From a virus: a stretch of 34,837 bases of DNA. The number at the start of each line of letters is the position of its first letter. The stretch's first letter is position 1. Position numbers and translations under genes: made by a program. Location of the stretch: the IMG/VR virus record IMGVR_UViG_3300048904_000088, positions 1-34,837 of that record. The stretch is one strand, 5' to 3'. Positions 16,268 through 24,217 of the stretch are shown here, piece by piece. The notes under the pieces are model-generated. The model was not told the DNA's origin, ran no database searches, and saw only the letters and a program-made list of their open reading frames with translations.

Positions 16268-17164
16268 TTATGCCGCAATTGCCAAATCAGGCCGCATAAT
16301 CACCGCCACGGTGTACGGAATCCAATTTAAATGATGTCGGCAACCAAAGCCTCCCAAATCTGTAAACGGGTTGTAATTGGGTTGCTTTGCCTCCTTCGGA
16401 TCAAATGCCGCTATCTCCTCACGGGTGAACACTTTGCCGTTGCGCTCAATGCAAAACTTTCTGGAGGTCTTTATTAAACCACCCTCATAAATGGCATAGT
16501 TCAATTTCAGCTTGTCCGCATACACTTGTGCCGCCGCCCGGTCAACCTGTGAATAAGTATCATAAACAAAGTTGCGGTAATACTTTTGGAGGAGGCCCGC
16601 CGTTTGCTGGTTGCCCTCAATGAATTGCTTTACCTCTGCTCTCATTGCGTCATGGCCCTGCTGTCCCACAACGGCCCGCAATGCCAAATTTTTCAAATCA
16701 TTCAACACTTTTGTGTCTGATACCGTTTTTTGCAAATAGCCGTTACCCTCCAAAGCTCCGTTACCTTTCAGGCCCAGCCATGATTGCATGAACTCTTTCA
16801 CCGTGGCATTTATTGGGATCAACACGGCCTTAGTGTTGAAGCCCTGGTAATACTTGCCGTTGAAATCCAATATTGATTTCACACCGTCAACCATTGTTTT
16901 GGCGATCTCCACACCGTCCGTTTTCACGTACTGAGTAAATATTGTGTCAACCGTGGCCAACAACCGCTTGTTGCGTAACGTGTCCTTTATGCGGCCATCC
17001 TCTGCCACGTCCAATTTGTTCACAAAGTCATTGAGGAAACGGTTGAGCAACTTTTGCTGGGCCGCTGTAACTGTTTTCTCCAGCTCTGCCAATAGCTCAT
17101 CAACCAATTTTGTGCGGTTGCCCGCTGCCTTTCGGATTAACTTTTGTAACTCCTTACCGTCCAT
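16268..17164 (-). CDS. Minor head protein, Mu gpF/SPP1 gp7-like
   Basis: A 298-residue head morphogenesis protein encoded directly after the portal, as in Mu-like and SPP1-like phages. The diagnostic C-terminal part reads CIERNGKVFTREEI, then NYNPFTDLGGFGCRHHLNWIP: a Cys, an Arg-Asn-Gly turn, NPxxDxGGxxCRHxxxW. These match the Mu F-like domain, in which the Cys/His residues may bind metal. The N-terminal 200 residues are helical. The protein probably sits inside the procapsid near the portal. A palindrome at 17179-17207 separates it from the portal gene. Confidence 0.82.
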   Translation of the reverse strand: MDGKELQKLIRKAAGNRTKLVDELLAELEKTVTAAQQKLLNRFLNDFVNKLDVAEDGRIKDTLRNKRLLATVDTIFTQYVKTDGVEIAKTMVDGVKSILDFNGKYYQGFNTKAVLIPINATVKEFMQSWLGLKGNGALEGNGYLQKTVSDTKVLNDLKNLALRAVVGQQGHDAMRAEVKQFIEGNQQTAGLLQKYYRNFVYDTYSQVDRAAAQVYADKLKLNYAIYEGGLIKTSRKFCIERNGKVFTREEIAAFDPKEAKQPNYNPFTDLGGFGCRHHLNWIPYTVAVIMRPDLAIAA

Positions 17165-17178
17165 TGATACATAATTTA

Positions 17179-17207
17179 AGCCCGGAAATTGTACATATTT
17201 CCGGGCT
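17179..17207 (-). terminator. Hairpin between portal and minor head genes
   Basis: The stem AGCCCGGAAAT with ATTTCCGGGCT is perfect over 11 bases with a 7-base loop. Only TTAAATT follows on the minus strand, so it may act as an attenuator or RNA-processing/stability hairpin instead of a full terminator. Confidence 0.55.
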
Positions 17208-17221
17208 GTTTACTGTAAAGA

Positions 17222-19222
17222 TTAATTGTTTTGCGGGTTGGGCTCTGCTGCTGGTTGAGGTTCCGGTGCGGGGTTGCCGTCTCCTCCGTTGCCATCACCG
17301 CCCGCTGGTGGAGTGTCACCCATGCCGTTGTTGCCCAGGTTCAACGCCAATGCATTGTCCTCTGCAATGTCATCCCGGTACGCCTGCACCATTTCATCAA
17401 CCAACGGCACTTGCTGGTCATATGACAGCATCCAAAAGCCTGGGTTGTCCAAATCCAGCTCAGAAAATATTGATTCAAAGTTGGCATACAACACTTTTGT
17501 GTCCGTGGAAACGTATGAGCTTGCCATGTTCATGGCAATAACGTCTGGGCTTTGGCCATTGAATGGGAAAAACTTGTGCTTAACCTCATACATGAGTTGG
17601 GCAATTTCGTCTCCATCGTTGACAATGGCCGCAATGTCTTTGTTGATCTGGTCAATGAGGAATGATGGAGCCCCAGACGCATTTGCCAATTGTAAGTCTG
17701 CCAACAACTCATCAATGGTTTTCATTTTAAAGTCCGTGGGGAATATGCAAATAATTTTGGGGTCTGCACTCTCCGGTGTTCCCGCGATCCGGCCAAACGT
17801 GTAAATAATATCTATCCACACATCACTGTATTTTTCGGAGAAAGGAAAGAGTGCATCATATGTACCCTGCATATTGTTCCGTACCTCCGTTGCTGTAATT
17901 GGGCTTTGGCCTGATCCAGACACCGGAGACGCGCCCGCGCTGGTCTTTGTCTGCTGGCTCTCACCAAACACCGCTGCCTTTGTCTCAATCTTAAGATATT
18001 CAACAAAGGCTTTTTGGAATGTGAGCAAATCAACCGGAGGTGATTTATACACCAACGTTTTGTCCAAATCCAATATTTCATTGTTAGGGGTGCCGGTGTC
18101 AGGCATTGGGAAATACAACGCATCCTGTGCCGTGGTGTGTACCTTAAAGCCCACACCCTTGCAGGCACCGCACACTTTACCATCCAACCCTTTGCCCAGA
18201 TTGCATTTTCTGGTTGATCCGTCAACAACCTCTCCTGGGCACCGCTGCACATACTGCATTTTCTGGGGGAATGCGTGGAGCGACATTGTTAAATCCATTT
18301 CGCTTACTGTCTTAATGGATTTCATGAGGTACGGCATTGCATCGTGCCAACCGTTCACGCACGTTTCCCCGTCCGTCTCAACGTCCGAAACATAGCCCAC
18401 ACGGAAACATGGAGCAAAGCCCAACTTTGGATCAAATACCCGTTGGATATAGTAAGTTTTATTTTGCGCCTGGTATAACTCCTCTCCGGGCTGGAGCTGG
18501 TAATTAATGGCTTTCAAATACTCTTTGTCCACTTGCTCCCATTGCACGGTGTAATCCTCATCATACAACGTAAACTTGTCCCCGGTGGTTGGATCATACA
18601 GCCCAGCGGCCCGCGCCTCCGCAATGGGTTGTTTCTTTGCTTTCTGGAGCTTGTTAAACGTAATGTCATTATGCACCCACAACCAACGGGTTTCCTCATT
18701 CTCAACATTCCAATTCCATGCGTCACAGCTTGGCACCTCAAAAGGCCGTGGTGTCACTACCTGGGCCGCGCTGTTTGGTGTGTCCCATTCGATCACCACC
18801 CACGCATTGGGGTCTGTAAATTGCAAAATAGGGTAACGGGTTTTCAACCAATAATCCAACCCTTTATTGTTGCTCCGCTTACGGCCATAAAAGGACATAC
18901 GCATTTTTTGCACGATCTCATTGCGGGTTGCGGTGCCAAAGTCAAATGACTTTTTCACGTTGTTGTTGCGCAATGCCTTGTTGAATGGCTTCATGAGGGC
19001 CGCACATACAGACGGTGTAATGGAAATGGTTAAGTCCACGCGCTGTTGAAATGCTTCCTCATCCTCTCTCCGCACAAAGCGTTTCAAAAGAAACTCCGCA
19101 TTTTCTCCGGTCACCAATGCCCGGTACACGTTGCGGAACTCAACGGCCCGCTCATAATAGCAATGCTGCTCTCTGGTATTTACAAATTGTTGTCCTAATG
19201 CAATTGCCTCATTCAGTTCCAT
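17222..19222 (-). CDS. Portal protein
   Basis: A 666-residue protein that forms the dodecameric DNA gate of the head. Evidence is its size, its place between the terminase genes and the Mu F-like minor head protein, and a mixed alpha/beta sequence with the long helical C-terminal half typical of portals. At about residues 324-365 it carries a Cys-rich insert (QRCPGEVVDG, then CNLGKGLDG, then KVCGACKGVGF) resembling a DnaJ-type zinc ribbon, unusual for a portal. Residues 640-666 are a Gly/Asn/Pro-rich tail. A promoter-like box lies 21 bases before the ATG, preceded by a terminator. Confidence 0.82.
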   Translation of the reverse strand: MELNEAIALGQQFVNTREQHCYYERAVEFRNVYRALVTGENAEFLLKRFVRREDEEAFQQRVDLTISITPSVCAALMKPFNKALRNNNVKKSFDFGTATRNEIVQKMRMSFYGRKRSNNKGLDYWLKTRYPILQFTDPNAWVVIEWDTPNSAAQVVTPRPFEVPSCDAWNWNVENEETRWLWVHNDITFNKLQKAKKQPIAEARAAGLYDPTTGDKFTLYDEDYTVQWEQVDKEYLKAINYQLQPGEELYQAQNKTYYIQRVFDPKLGFAPCFRVGYVSDVETDGETCVNGWHDAMPYLMKSIKTVSEMDLTMSLHAFPQKMQYVQRCPGEVVDGSTRKCNLGKGLDGKVCGACKGVGFKVHTTAQDALYFPMPDTGTPNNEILDLDKTLVYKSPPVDLLTFQKAFVEYLKIETKAAVFGESQQTKTSAGASPVSGSGQSPITATEVRNNMQGTYDALFPFSEKYSDVWIDIIYTFGRIAGTPESADPKIICIFPTDFKMKTIDELLADLQLANASGAPSFLIDQINKDIAAIVNDGDEIAQLMYEVKHKFFPFNGQSPDVIAMNMASSYVSTDTKVLYANFESIFSELDLDNPGFWMLSYDQQVPLVDEMVQAYRDDIAEDNALALNLGNNGMGDTPPAGGDGNGGDGNPAPEPQPAAEPNPQNN

Positions 19223-19243
19223 AATGGCTCATTTTGATAGTGG

Positions 19244-19251
19244 TAAAGGTA
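19244..19251 (-). promoter_or_regulatory. Promoter-like -7 box for the portal operon
   Basis: TACCTTTA on the minus strand, identical to the box before the capsid operon and one mismatch from TAnnTTTG. It lies 21 bases before the portal ATG. A TTTT is found 20 bases upstream where the -33 TTTG would be. Confidence 0.45.
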
Positions 19252-19271
19252 ATAGGGATTTTTAATAAATG

Positions 19272-19295
19272 AAAAGGCCCGTGAGAACACGGGCC
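19272..19295 (-). terminator. Terminator before the portal gene
   Basis: The hairpin GGCCCGTG with CACGGGCC around a 4-base loop, followed by TTTTCATTT on the minus strand, about 30 bases after the stop of the 19326-19910 gene. Confidence 0.85.
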
Positions 19296-19325
19296 ACCAC
19301 TTGTTGAAAACAATATGAAGCATCT

Positions 19326-19910
19326 TTATTGCACCGGCTCCGGCTTACGGTAATACTCATAAACCTTATCAACCTGAAATTTGTCTTTTATCCTGTATTC
19401 CGGATCAACGTTGTGCAACAATGAGGTGTGGGTGACATCAATGTAAAAGTGCTTTGGCGTAAATGGGAAATTGACGAATTGGCGGGAATGAACCACCGTG
19501 CCGTTTGGCCCCTTCACCGATCCCGTGAACGTGCGCCCGCTTTTCTCTTTGAACACAATTGCATCTAGGTAATAAGCCGGCCCATTCTCTCCAACCTTGA
19601 AAAGTTGCGGGCACCGCTTGTTTTGAAATAGCTGCTCCGGGTTGTCTGTAACCTCAACCCACTCCTCCGGTGTGCCCTCAATTGGGCAAATGGCTTTGTA
19701 GGTAAAGAGCTGTTTGATTGCGCCGGTAATAACGGCAATGGCTGCTTTGGCATGCTCCTCATTGTCCACGGTCAACCCAAACTTTTCTGCAAGGGCCAAA
19801 ATTTCCGGAATGAATGGAGCAATAATTGGTTGGTGATCCGGCCCAACGTTGGCCGCTGCCTGCATCAGAATTTCAAACTCTGTTTTTGCAAAATCGTGTG
19901 TATTTGTCAT
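19326..19910 (-). CDS. Conserved phage protein between terminase and portal
   Basis: A 194-residue protein with a helical N-terminal half and a beta-rich C-terminal half. The signature AICPIEGTPEEWVEV, then LFQNKRCPQLFKVGENGPAYYLDAIVFKEKSG, then VNFPFTPKHFYIDVTHT recalls a widespread uncharacterised phage family (CPxxGxxEW, QNxRCxxxFK, AYxxDxIVF). Its location between large terminase and portal suggests a head or packaging function. It is bounded downstream by a terminator, so it can be expressed apart from the portal operon. The function is unknown. Confidence 0.6.
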   Translation of the reverse strand: MTNTHDFAKTEFEILMQAAANVGPDHQPIIAPFIPEILALAEKFGLTVDNEEHAKAAIAVITGAIKQLFTYKAICPIEGTPEEWVEVTDNPEQLFQNKRCPQLFKVGENGPAYYLDAIVFKEKSGRTFTGSVKGPNGTVVHSRQFVNFPFTPKHFYIDVTHTSLLHNVDPEYRIKDKFQVDKVYEYYRKPEPVQ

Positions 19911-19960
19911 GCTGCTTTATATCGGTTTGCCTTTACACCGTAAGGTTTTTGTTTTTCTGA

Positions 19961-20074
19961 TTAATTGAGAACCGCATAAAACCAAATGGCACTTTTTCGA
20001 CAATCAAACGGCTCTCCCATTGTGTCAATATTAAGCCTTTGCCAATTTAGCGGTATGTATTTAAAGTAAGTCAT
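19961..20074 (-). CDS. Possible 37-residue small protein
   Basis: An ATG at 20074 opens 37 codons (MTYFKYIPLNWQRLNIDTMG, ending SAIWFYAVLN), too short for a 60-residue cutoff. It fills most of the gap between the large terminase stop and the 19326-19910 gene. It is rich in Trp/Tyr/Phe. A TAnnTTTA box (20080-20087) lies just 5 bases before the ATG, so either the box or the ORF may be fortuitous. No function can be proposed. Confidence 0.3.
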   Translation of the reverse strand: MTYFKYIPLNWQRLNIDTMGEPFDCRKSAIWFYAVLN

Positions 20075-20087
20075 GCCCTTAAAGATA

Positions 20088-21749
20088 CTATTCTTTCATG
20101 TAATCCTTTGCCTGCTCACATACAAGATACTCCATTGCGTCCGCACAATGGCCCAGCTTTTGGAACTTAATGCCGTTTGCGTCCTCCTCCTCCTCTTTGT
20201 ATTTGCCACCGTCTGGGCCTTGCAACAAGTATTCACAATCACGTATGAGGTTGGGGCAACTCTTTTCATCAATCTCAATTTCCACCTCCGGCAAACGGCC
20301 CGCAAATACTTTATCCACAAAATCCCGCCTTTTCCGCACTTGAATGTTTTGCCGTTTCGCCCGGAGCCAACCGGCACCCGTATAAACTTTATTGCCATTG
20401 CTCCATGTGTTCTCAATGATCTTGTAGTTTGTAAGCGATCCCAACCCCTCAATGCGGGCATGGCCGGAGGCATCACCGTTCACAAAGATGTCCACACCGT
20501 AATGGCCGTAATCCTGGGCCACAACCTCCGCTGTTTGCTCCGTGGTGTTGTCTGGGTGCGGCATGCATATCTCCCTAAAGAATGAGAACCGCAACACGGT
20601 TATTTTCTCCAGCCCTTCCGCTGGCTCATCATACTTTTTGCGAATGTATTTAGGATCACCCGTTGGTGGTTCAATCCAGCGTGTGACATATCCCACATGG
20701 GCCAAAAGGCACGTTACGTATGGAGCGGCATTGAAGTCCCAGCCGGTGGCAATGGATTTTGTTTTGTCGAATGGTACCGGCTTAACGATTGTAAAGCGGC
20801 TAAAGCTGGGGAAAAACTCCCCGCCATTGCGCCCGAAAGGATAACCGAAAATGAATTTGAGCATTTCAGATTTCGACATACGCGCCCGCCTGTCAGAAAT
20901 AAAGCCCGGTTTCAAATTATGCTCATTCCAGTATGCTGAATAAATGCACACCATTGTTTCCGTTACCTCCTGCGTTTCCTCATTCACCGTTGGTATGAGC
21001 TTGCAAAAAAAGTCATCCTTTGCCGTGATCCGTTCCCTGATTTCCTTTTCATAGGGAGCAATGCCCAACAACTCAATGAGCCATTCCACATTGCCCTCTG
21101 CTGGAGACGTGTGTATGTAGCACGGAGCCCAGGCAACAAACCCTTGACGCTTGGCAACATCAAATGGCAACTCCGGAGCCCAGATAATTTTGTATGTCTC
21201 CTTATGAAACCAAAGGCCAATTTGACGGAGACGGCCCAGAATAACCGTTGTCAATGCCTCCTTTTTGGTGTCCTTCGTTTCGTCAAGGTGAGCCCATGCG
21301 AACTCCTTACCGTCATGGCTCTTATAGTTGTCCAACGATCCCATGAACACCACGGCACCATTGCGAAAGGAAATGATGTTGTTGTAAGTTTTGAAACGGA
21401 ATTTGGAGCGTTTCCAGCCCTTCACGTTGGGAGGCTTCACACCCACCACATATTGGCCGTGGGGCCGCTCATTCTTTTCATACTCCACCATGCCAAACAC
21501 GCTCTCCAGCGTCCCAAATACTGAGGTGAGGGTGGAGGAGCTTAATTGCTCATACGTGTTTGCGCCAATGAATCCTTTAGCCTCCGGGAATTGCGTTACC
21601 ATGATACCAACAACCAGACCGATCACAAGCGTTTTCCCTGCCCCTTGCCCAGCAATGTTTGCAATGATTGACGTGCGGGCCTGCATCACCTCGTTTTGCG
21701 GCTCCGATAACTCCACATTAATTTGTTTGACGTTTGGTTGTACTGCCAT
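20088..21749 (-). CDS. terL: Terminase large subunit
   Basis: The DNA-packaging motor ATPase and nuclease, 553 residues from the ATG at 21749 (MAVQPNV). The frame is also open to an ATG at 21893, but that start would overlap the upstream gene heavily. Walker A is AGQGAGKT (about 33-40), Walker B AWAHLDET with the catalytic Glu near 157, and a motif III-like HTSPAEG lies near 213. The RNase H-like nuclease domain shows ATGWDFNA (about 337), FVNGDASGHAR (about 424) and LGHCADAMEYL (about 533), giving the three acidic metal-binding positions. It overlaps the Cys-rich gene at 21718 by 32 bases. Confidence 0.93.
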   Translation of the reverse strand: MAVQPNVKQINVELSEPQNEVMQARTSIIANIAGQGAGKTLVIGLVVGIMVTQFPEAKGFIGANTYEQLSSSTLTSVFGTLESVFGMVEYEKNERPHGQYVVGVKPPNVKGWKRSKFRFKTYNNIISFRNGAVVFMGSLDNYKSHDGKEFAWAHLDETKDTKKEALTTVILGRLRQIGLWFHKETYKIIWAPELPFDVAKRQGFVAWAPCYIHTSPAEGNVEWLIELLGIAPYEKEIRERITAKDDFFCKLIPTVNEETQEVTETMVCIYSAYWNEHNLKPGFISDRRARMSKSEMLKFIFGYPFGRNGGEFFPSFSRFTIVKPVPFDKTKSIATGWDFNAAPYVTCLLAHVGYVTRWIEPPTGDPKYIRKKYDEPAEGLEKITVLRFSFFREICMPHPDNTTEQTAEVVAQDYGHYGVDIFVNGDASGHARIEGLGSLTNYKIIENTWSNGNKVYTGAGWLRAKRQNIQVRKRRDFVDKVFAGRLPEVEIEIDEKSCPNLIRDCEYLLQGPDGGKYKEEEEDANGIKFQKLGHCADAMEYLVCEQAKDYMKE

Positions 21750-22086
21750 TGGAAACAATCTTTGATAAAAAATATTCTTGGTTAAACCTATGCTGTAAGC
21801 TCTTAACAATGCGGCTCCATTGAACACGGTGCCGGCTGCACATATAGAAATGGTTTGATGCATCGAACCAACCACCGCTCCACCACTCACCATGTTTGCC
21901 CCGGCCCTCCCTTATGTTCTTTCGGTGCCAATAGTAAAAGGGATCATTTGCATAATCCCTCACCGTGCAACCTCCCTTACAAAAGGGCACAACGCATTTC
22001 CATTTCTTAAGCGTGTATGGCAACAACTCCAAATCACTATCCTTTATGCCTTGACGGGCCACCGCCTTTTTACACTTATTGCACAT
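21718..22086 (-). CDS. Small Cys-rich protein ahead of the large terminase
   Basis: About 122 residues from the ATG at 22086 (MCNKCKKAVARQG), which overlaps the stop of the upstream nuclease-like gene; the longer frame to 22131 begins with TTG and is rejected. It has a CxxC at the N-terminus and a second group, CVVPFCKGGC, near residues 30-40, consistent with a zinc-binding fold. A Trp/His-rich basic segment follows (YYWHRKNIREGRGKHGEWW). Possibly a DNA-binding accessory to packaging, from location; the family is not recognised. Confidence 0.55.
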   Translation of the reverse strand: MCNKCKKAVARQGIKDSDLELLPYTLKKWKCVVPFCKGGCTVRDYANDPFYYWHRKNIREGRGKHGEWWSGGWFDASNHFYMCSRHRVQWSRIVKSLQHRFNQEYFLSKIVSNGSTTKRQTN

Positions 22087-22741
22087 TGATCTCTGGTTTT
22101 TTGTAGTACAATTTCCCGTCTCTGTATTCAACGTTTTTAATCACCCGCCCGTTGCAGTATTCCACAATGGAGCGTTTGAACCCAGAAAGGGAGCCGTAAT
22201 GCCGGTATTGAATCTTTTCCCAGGCATCGTTGATTGAAATGCCGGTGTCCGTCCGTGCATACCGCATCACCGTCTCCGTTAGCTGCTCCACGAAATACCC
22301 AAAGGCCGTAATGCGGTCATTCTGTGATCCGGCCACGCTCCTTTTCATGTACTCCTCCAGCTTTAGTTGGCCGGGCCTCCGGTTCAATACTGGAGCAATC
22401 ATTTCCCTGATCTCTCCACGGCCTTTGTTGTAACCCAATTGCGGCAACTCCTTATAGGCCAAAACACCAATGCCCAGGTGACGGCACAATGCGGTCTGGG
22501 CTGGGTGCAAATGCCAATACCTTTTCACCGGCACCGCTGCGTAACTGTAATGGGCAATACCCCGTGCGCTGTGGGCCTGCCAAATCACATCAAAGTTGAG
22601 TGAGCATTTCACCTCCACGGCCAACCGCATTTGGCCCATTACGGCCACAATGTCAATGATACCTCCGTGCGGTACCTCTTTGTAAATCTCAAAGCCCTCC
22701 AGCCAATCAATGAACTTTTGGGCCAATTGCGCCTCTGTCAT
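22076..22741 (-). CDS. PD-(D/E)XK-like nuclease
   Basis: A 221-residue protein. The N-terminal 60 residues carry GGIIDIVAVMGQMRLAVEVK: an Asp at 30 in a beta strand, then the E-V-K triad (43-45), the classic D...ExK active site of the restriction-endonuclease/VRR-type fold. The region HSARGIAHYSYAAVPV fits the helix that follows. The C-terminal third (about 140-215) is helical and basic and may bind DNA. It lies between the small and large terminase genes. Possible roles are end processing during packaging, host DNA degradation or recombination. An 11-bp-phased repeat lies directly upstream of the ATG. Confidence 0.68.
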   Translation of the reverse strand: MTEAQLAQKFIDWLEGFEIYKEVPHGGIIDIVAVMGQMRLAVEVKCSLNFDVIWQAHSARGIAHYSYAAVPVKRYWHLHPAQTALCRHLGIGVLAYKELPQLGYNKGRGEIREMIAPVLNRRPGQLKLEEYMKRSVAGSQNDRITAFGYFVEQLTETVMRYARTDTGISINDAWEKIQYRHYGSLSGFKRSIVEYCNGRVIKNVEYRDGKLYYKKPEINVQ

Positions 22742-22750
22742 ACGTGCGTT

Positions 22751-22780
22751 TTTGAAACTTTATTGAAAGAATATTGAAAC
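22751..22780. repeat. 11-bp-phased GAAA tract, three copies
   Basis: On the plus strand GAAAC (22754), GAAAG (22765) and GAAAC (22776) are exactly 11 bases apart, each preceded by A/T-rich bases. The tract ends about 10 bases before the start codon at 22741. Confidence 0.7.
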
Positions 22781-22838
22781 CAAAGTGCGGTTTGTACACC
22801 GGGCCGAAAAGCCACAGGAGCGGTTATAAATGTTTTGC

Positions 22839-23357
22839 CTATGTGTTCAACTCATGGTTGGGGTGATCCCACCATTTGGCCGGCTTCATGCGGTTGGTCA
22901 ACCCTACCTGAGACAATAAACAGGTGGAGTAATCGACACAAACCAATTGCTCTTTGATCCAGCCAAAGTTTTGATACTTGGTGTCTGTAAAGAAATACGG
23001 GATTTTATCCGGCCCCTCCCCTGGCTTAAGCAACCGGGCCTTTTCCTGAATGAGTATTGAGCCGCATGTGCTGATCTCCTTACATGGTGCAAACCACTTT
23101 GCCCAAATGGTATCTTTCACCATTTGCCAATAATGCCACTCAATGGTGTTGTGTTTGGTGTCATCATGCTCAATCTTAACCACGTACTTTTTGTTTGGCA
23201 TATACTCAAAAACTGATCTGGAGGCACCCCAGCCCAGCAAGTCACCGCACACATGGTTGAACAATGCCCGGTTGGTCAATGGGCACTCTAAAAAATCCCT
23301 CAACATTGTTTCTTTTACTGTTGGGGCTAATCCGGTTTTACGTTGGTTACGCGCCAT
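22839..23357 (-). CDS. Protein-kinase-like fold protein
   Basis: A 172-residue protein. Residues 41-52 (LGWGASRSVFEY) resemble a glycine-rich loop, K61 lies in YVVKIE, and E73 falls in the following helix (NTIEWHYW), as in the N-lobe of kinases. After a linker-like CGSILIQEKARLL (hinge position), residues 130-144 (NFGWIKEQLVCVDYS) match the metal-binding Asn and DFG-like Asp of small phage kinase-like proteins. A canonical HRD motif is not evident and the C-lobe is short, so it may be a pseudokinase. It sits between the small terminase and the nuclease. Possible host-takeover or assembly role. Confidence 0.5.
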   Translation of the reverse strand: MARNQRKTGLAPTVKETMLRDFLECPLTNRALFNHVCGDLLGWGASRSVFEYMPNKKYVVKIEHDDTKHNTIEWHYWQMVKDTIWAKWFAPCKEISTCGSILIQEKARLLKPGEGPDKIPYFFTDTKYQNFGWIKEQLVCVDYSTCLLSQVGLTNRMKPAKWWDHPNHELNT

Positions 23358-23388
23358 GAATGGAAATTTTTGTGTGTGAATCGTAATG

Positions 23389-23419
23389 AAAAGAGGCCAA
23401 AACGTGTTTTTTTGGCCTC
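23389..23419 (-). terminator. Terminator after the small terminase gene
   Basis: The hairpin GAGGCCAAAA with TTTTGGCCTC around a 7-base loop is followed by TTTTCATT on the minus strand, 16 bases past the small terminase stop. Confidence 0.82.
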
Positions 23420-23435
23420 ATAGTGGAAATTTATT

Positions 23436-24095
23436 TTATCCCTCCCCCAGCAACCGTTGCTCATCCTCTCCAATCTCCTCTGCCTCCTCAATGGCCTCTC
23501 TGTCCCGTCTGGGCCGCACGGAAAACGTAATATCCCGCACCTCTGGAGCTGTGTATTCCGAAACGTCCCCGCCTTGCCCTGGTAACTCTGCTGCCTGCTT
23601 ATCCAGCCCCAGCAACTTAACACGGGCCGCAATGCACCGCTCAATGCCCAGCAAAAAACGGGCATCACCCACCCTTTGCACCATTGTCTCCTCCTCCCTT
23701 ACCTCATTTGGGTTGAGCAACCGCCGCTCATTGGTCTGTGGGTCTGTAACCATATCCCCGCCACGCTTCACAACCTTTTTACGCAATGGCTGGCAACTCC
23801 TCTCCCATGCCTCATGATACACCCGTTCAAGGTTATTGATTTTTGCAATCTCACGGGCTTTAGCTTTGGACAAGGTGGCCAACGTCTCTTTGTGCCATTG
23901 GTCAACAATTGCTTTGGCATCCTTCGTTACGCTCTTAACGCTGATCTCATAAGTCCGGTTTGCCGCTAACTCCTTTGCAATCTGGGTATAACCCACCCCT
24001 TTAAGGATAAATGGAGCAATGAAAATCAAATCTTGTTCCCGCTCCTGCTTCGTCCGTGTTGGCCCTTCGCTGGTTTTTTTCATCCCTTTTGCCAT
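23436..24095 (-). CDS. terS: Terminase small subunit
   Basis: The DNA-recognition component of the packaging motor. I take the ATG at 24095 (MAKGMKKTSEG) because AGGAG lies 5 bases ahead, one of the few good Shine-Dalgarno sequences in the window; the longer frame to 24143 starts with TTG. The protein has about 219 residues, with a helix-turn-helix-like segment (KGVGYTQIAKELAA) near residues 35-48, a long central coiled coil, and RVKLLGLDKQAAE near 165, a phrase common in small terminases. The C-terminus is acidic and would contact the large subunit. It is encoded upstream of the large subunit with three genes between, a wider spacing than usual. Confidence 0.72.
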   Translation of the reverse strand: MAKGMKKTSEGPTRTKQEREQDLIFIAPFILKGVGYTQIAKELAANRTYEISVKSVTKDAKAIVDQWHKETLATLSKAKAREIAKINNLERVYHEAWERSCQPLRKKVVKRGGDMVTDPQTNERRLLNPNEVREEETMVQRVGDARFLLGIERCIAARVKLLGLDKQAAELPGQGGDVSEYTAPEVRDITFSVRPRRDREAIEEAEEIGEDEQRLLGEG

Positions 24096-24125
24096 ATCTC
24101 CTTTGGGTTTGTAATTTGCGTTTTT

Positions 24126-24141
24126 GAAACTTATTTGAAAC
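24126..24141. repeat. 11-bp-phased GAAAC tract, two copies
   Basis: GAAAC at 24126 and 24137 on the plus strand, with TTATTT between. On the minus strand it includes TAAGTTTC, close to TAnnTTTG, 30 bases before the small terminase ATG. The minus-strand segment TTTCAAAAACGCA is shared with the tract before 22741. Confidence 0.65.
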
Positions 24142-24217
24142 AAACAATGTCTTTTGCCCGTTTCCGCTTGTCTTATGCTTTATTTTCCACATTTGGGCCT
24201 TTCCCGTCTGTGTCCCC

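Noticed and set aside
21750-21893. Longer large-terminase start at 21893
   Set aside because: It would overlap the Cys-rich gene by about 175 bases and adds residues without terminase features; MAVQPNV at 21749 fits better.
24001-24192. A 63-codon minus ORF overlapping the small terminase start
   Set aside because: It runs out of frame across the terminase N-terminus, and AGGAG supports the 24095 start instead.
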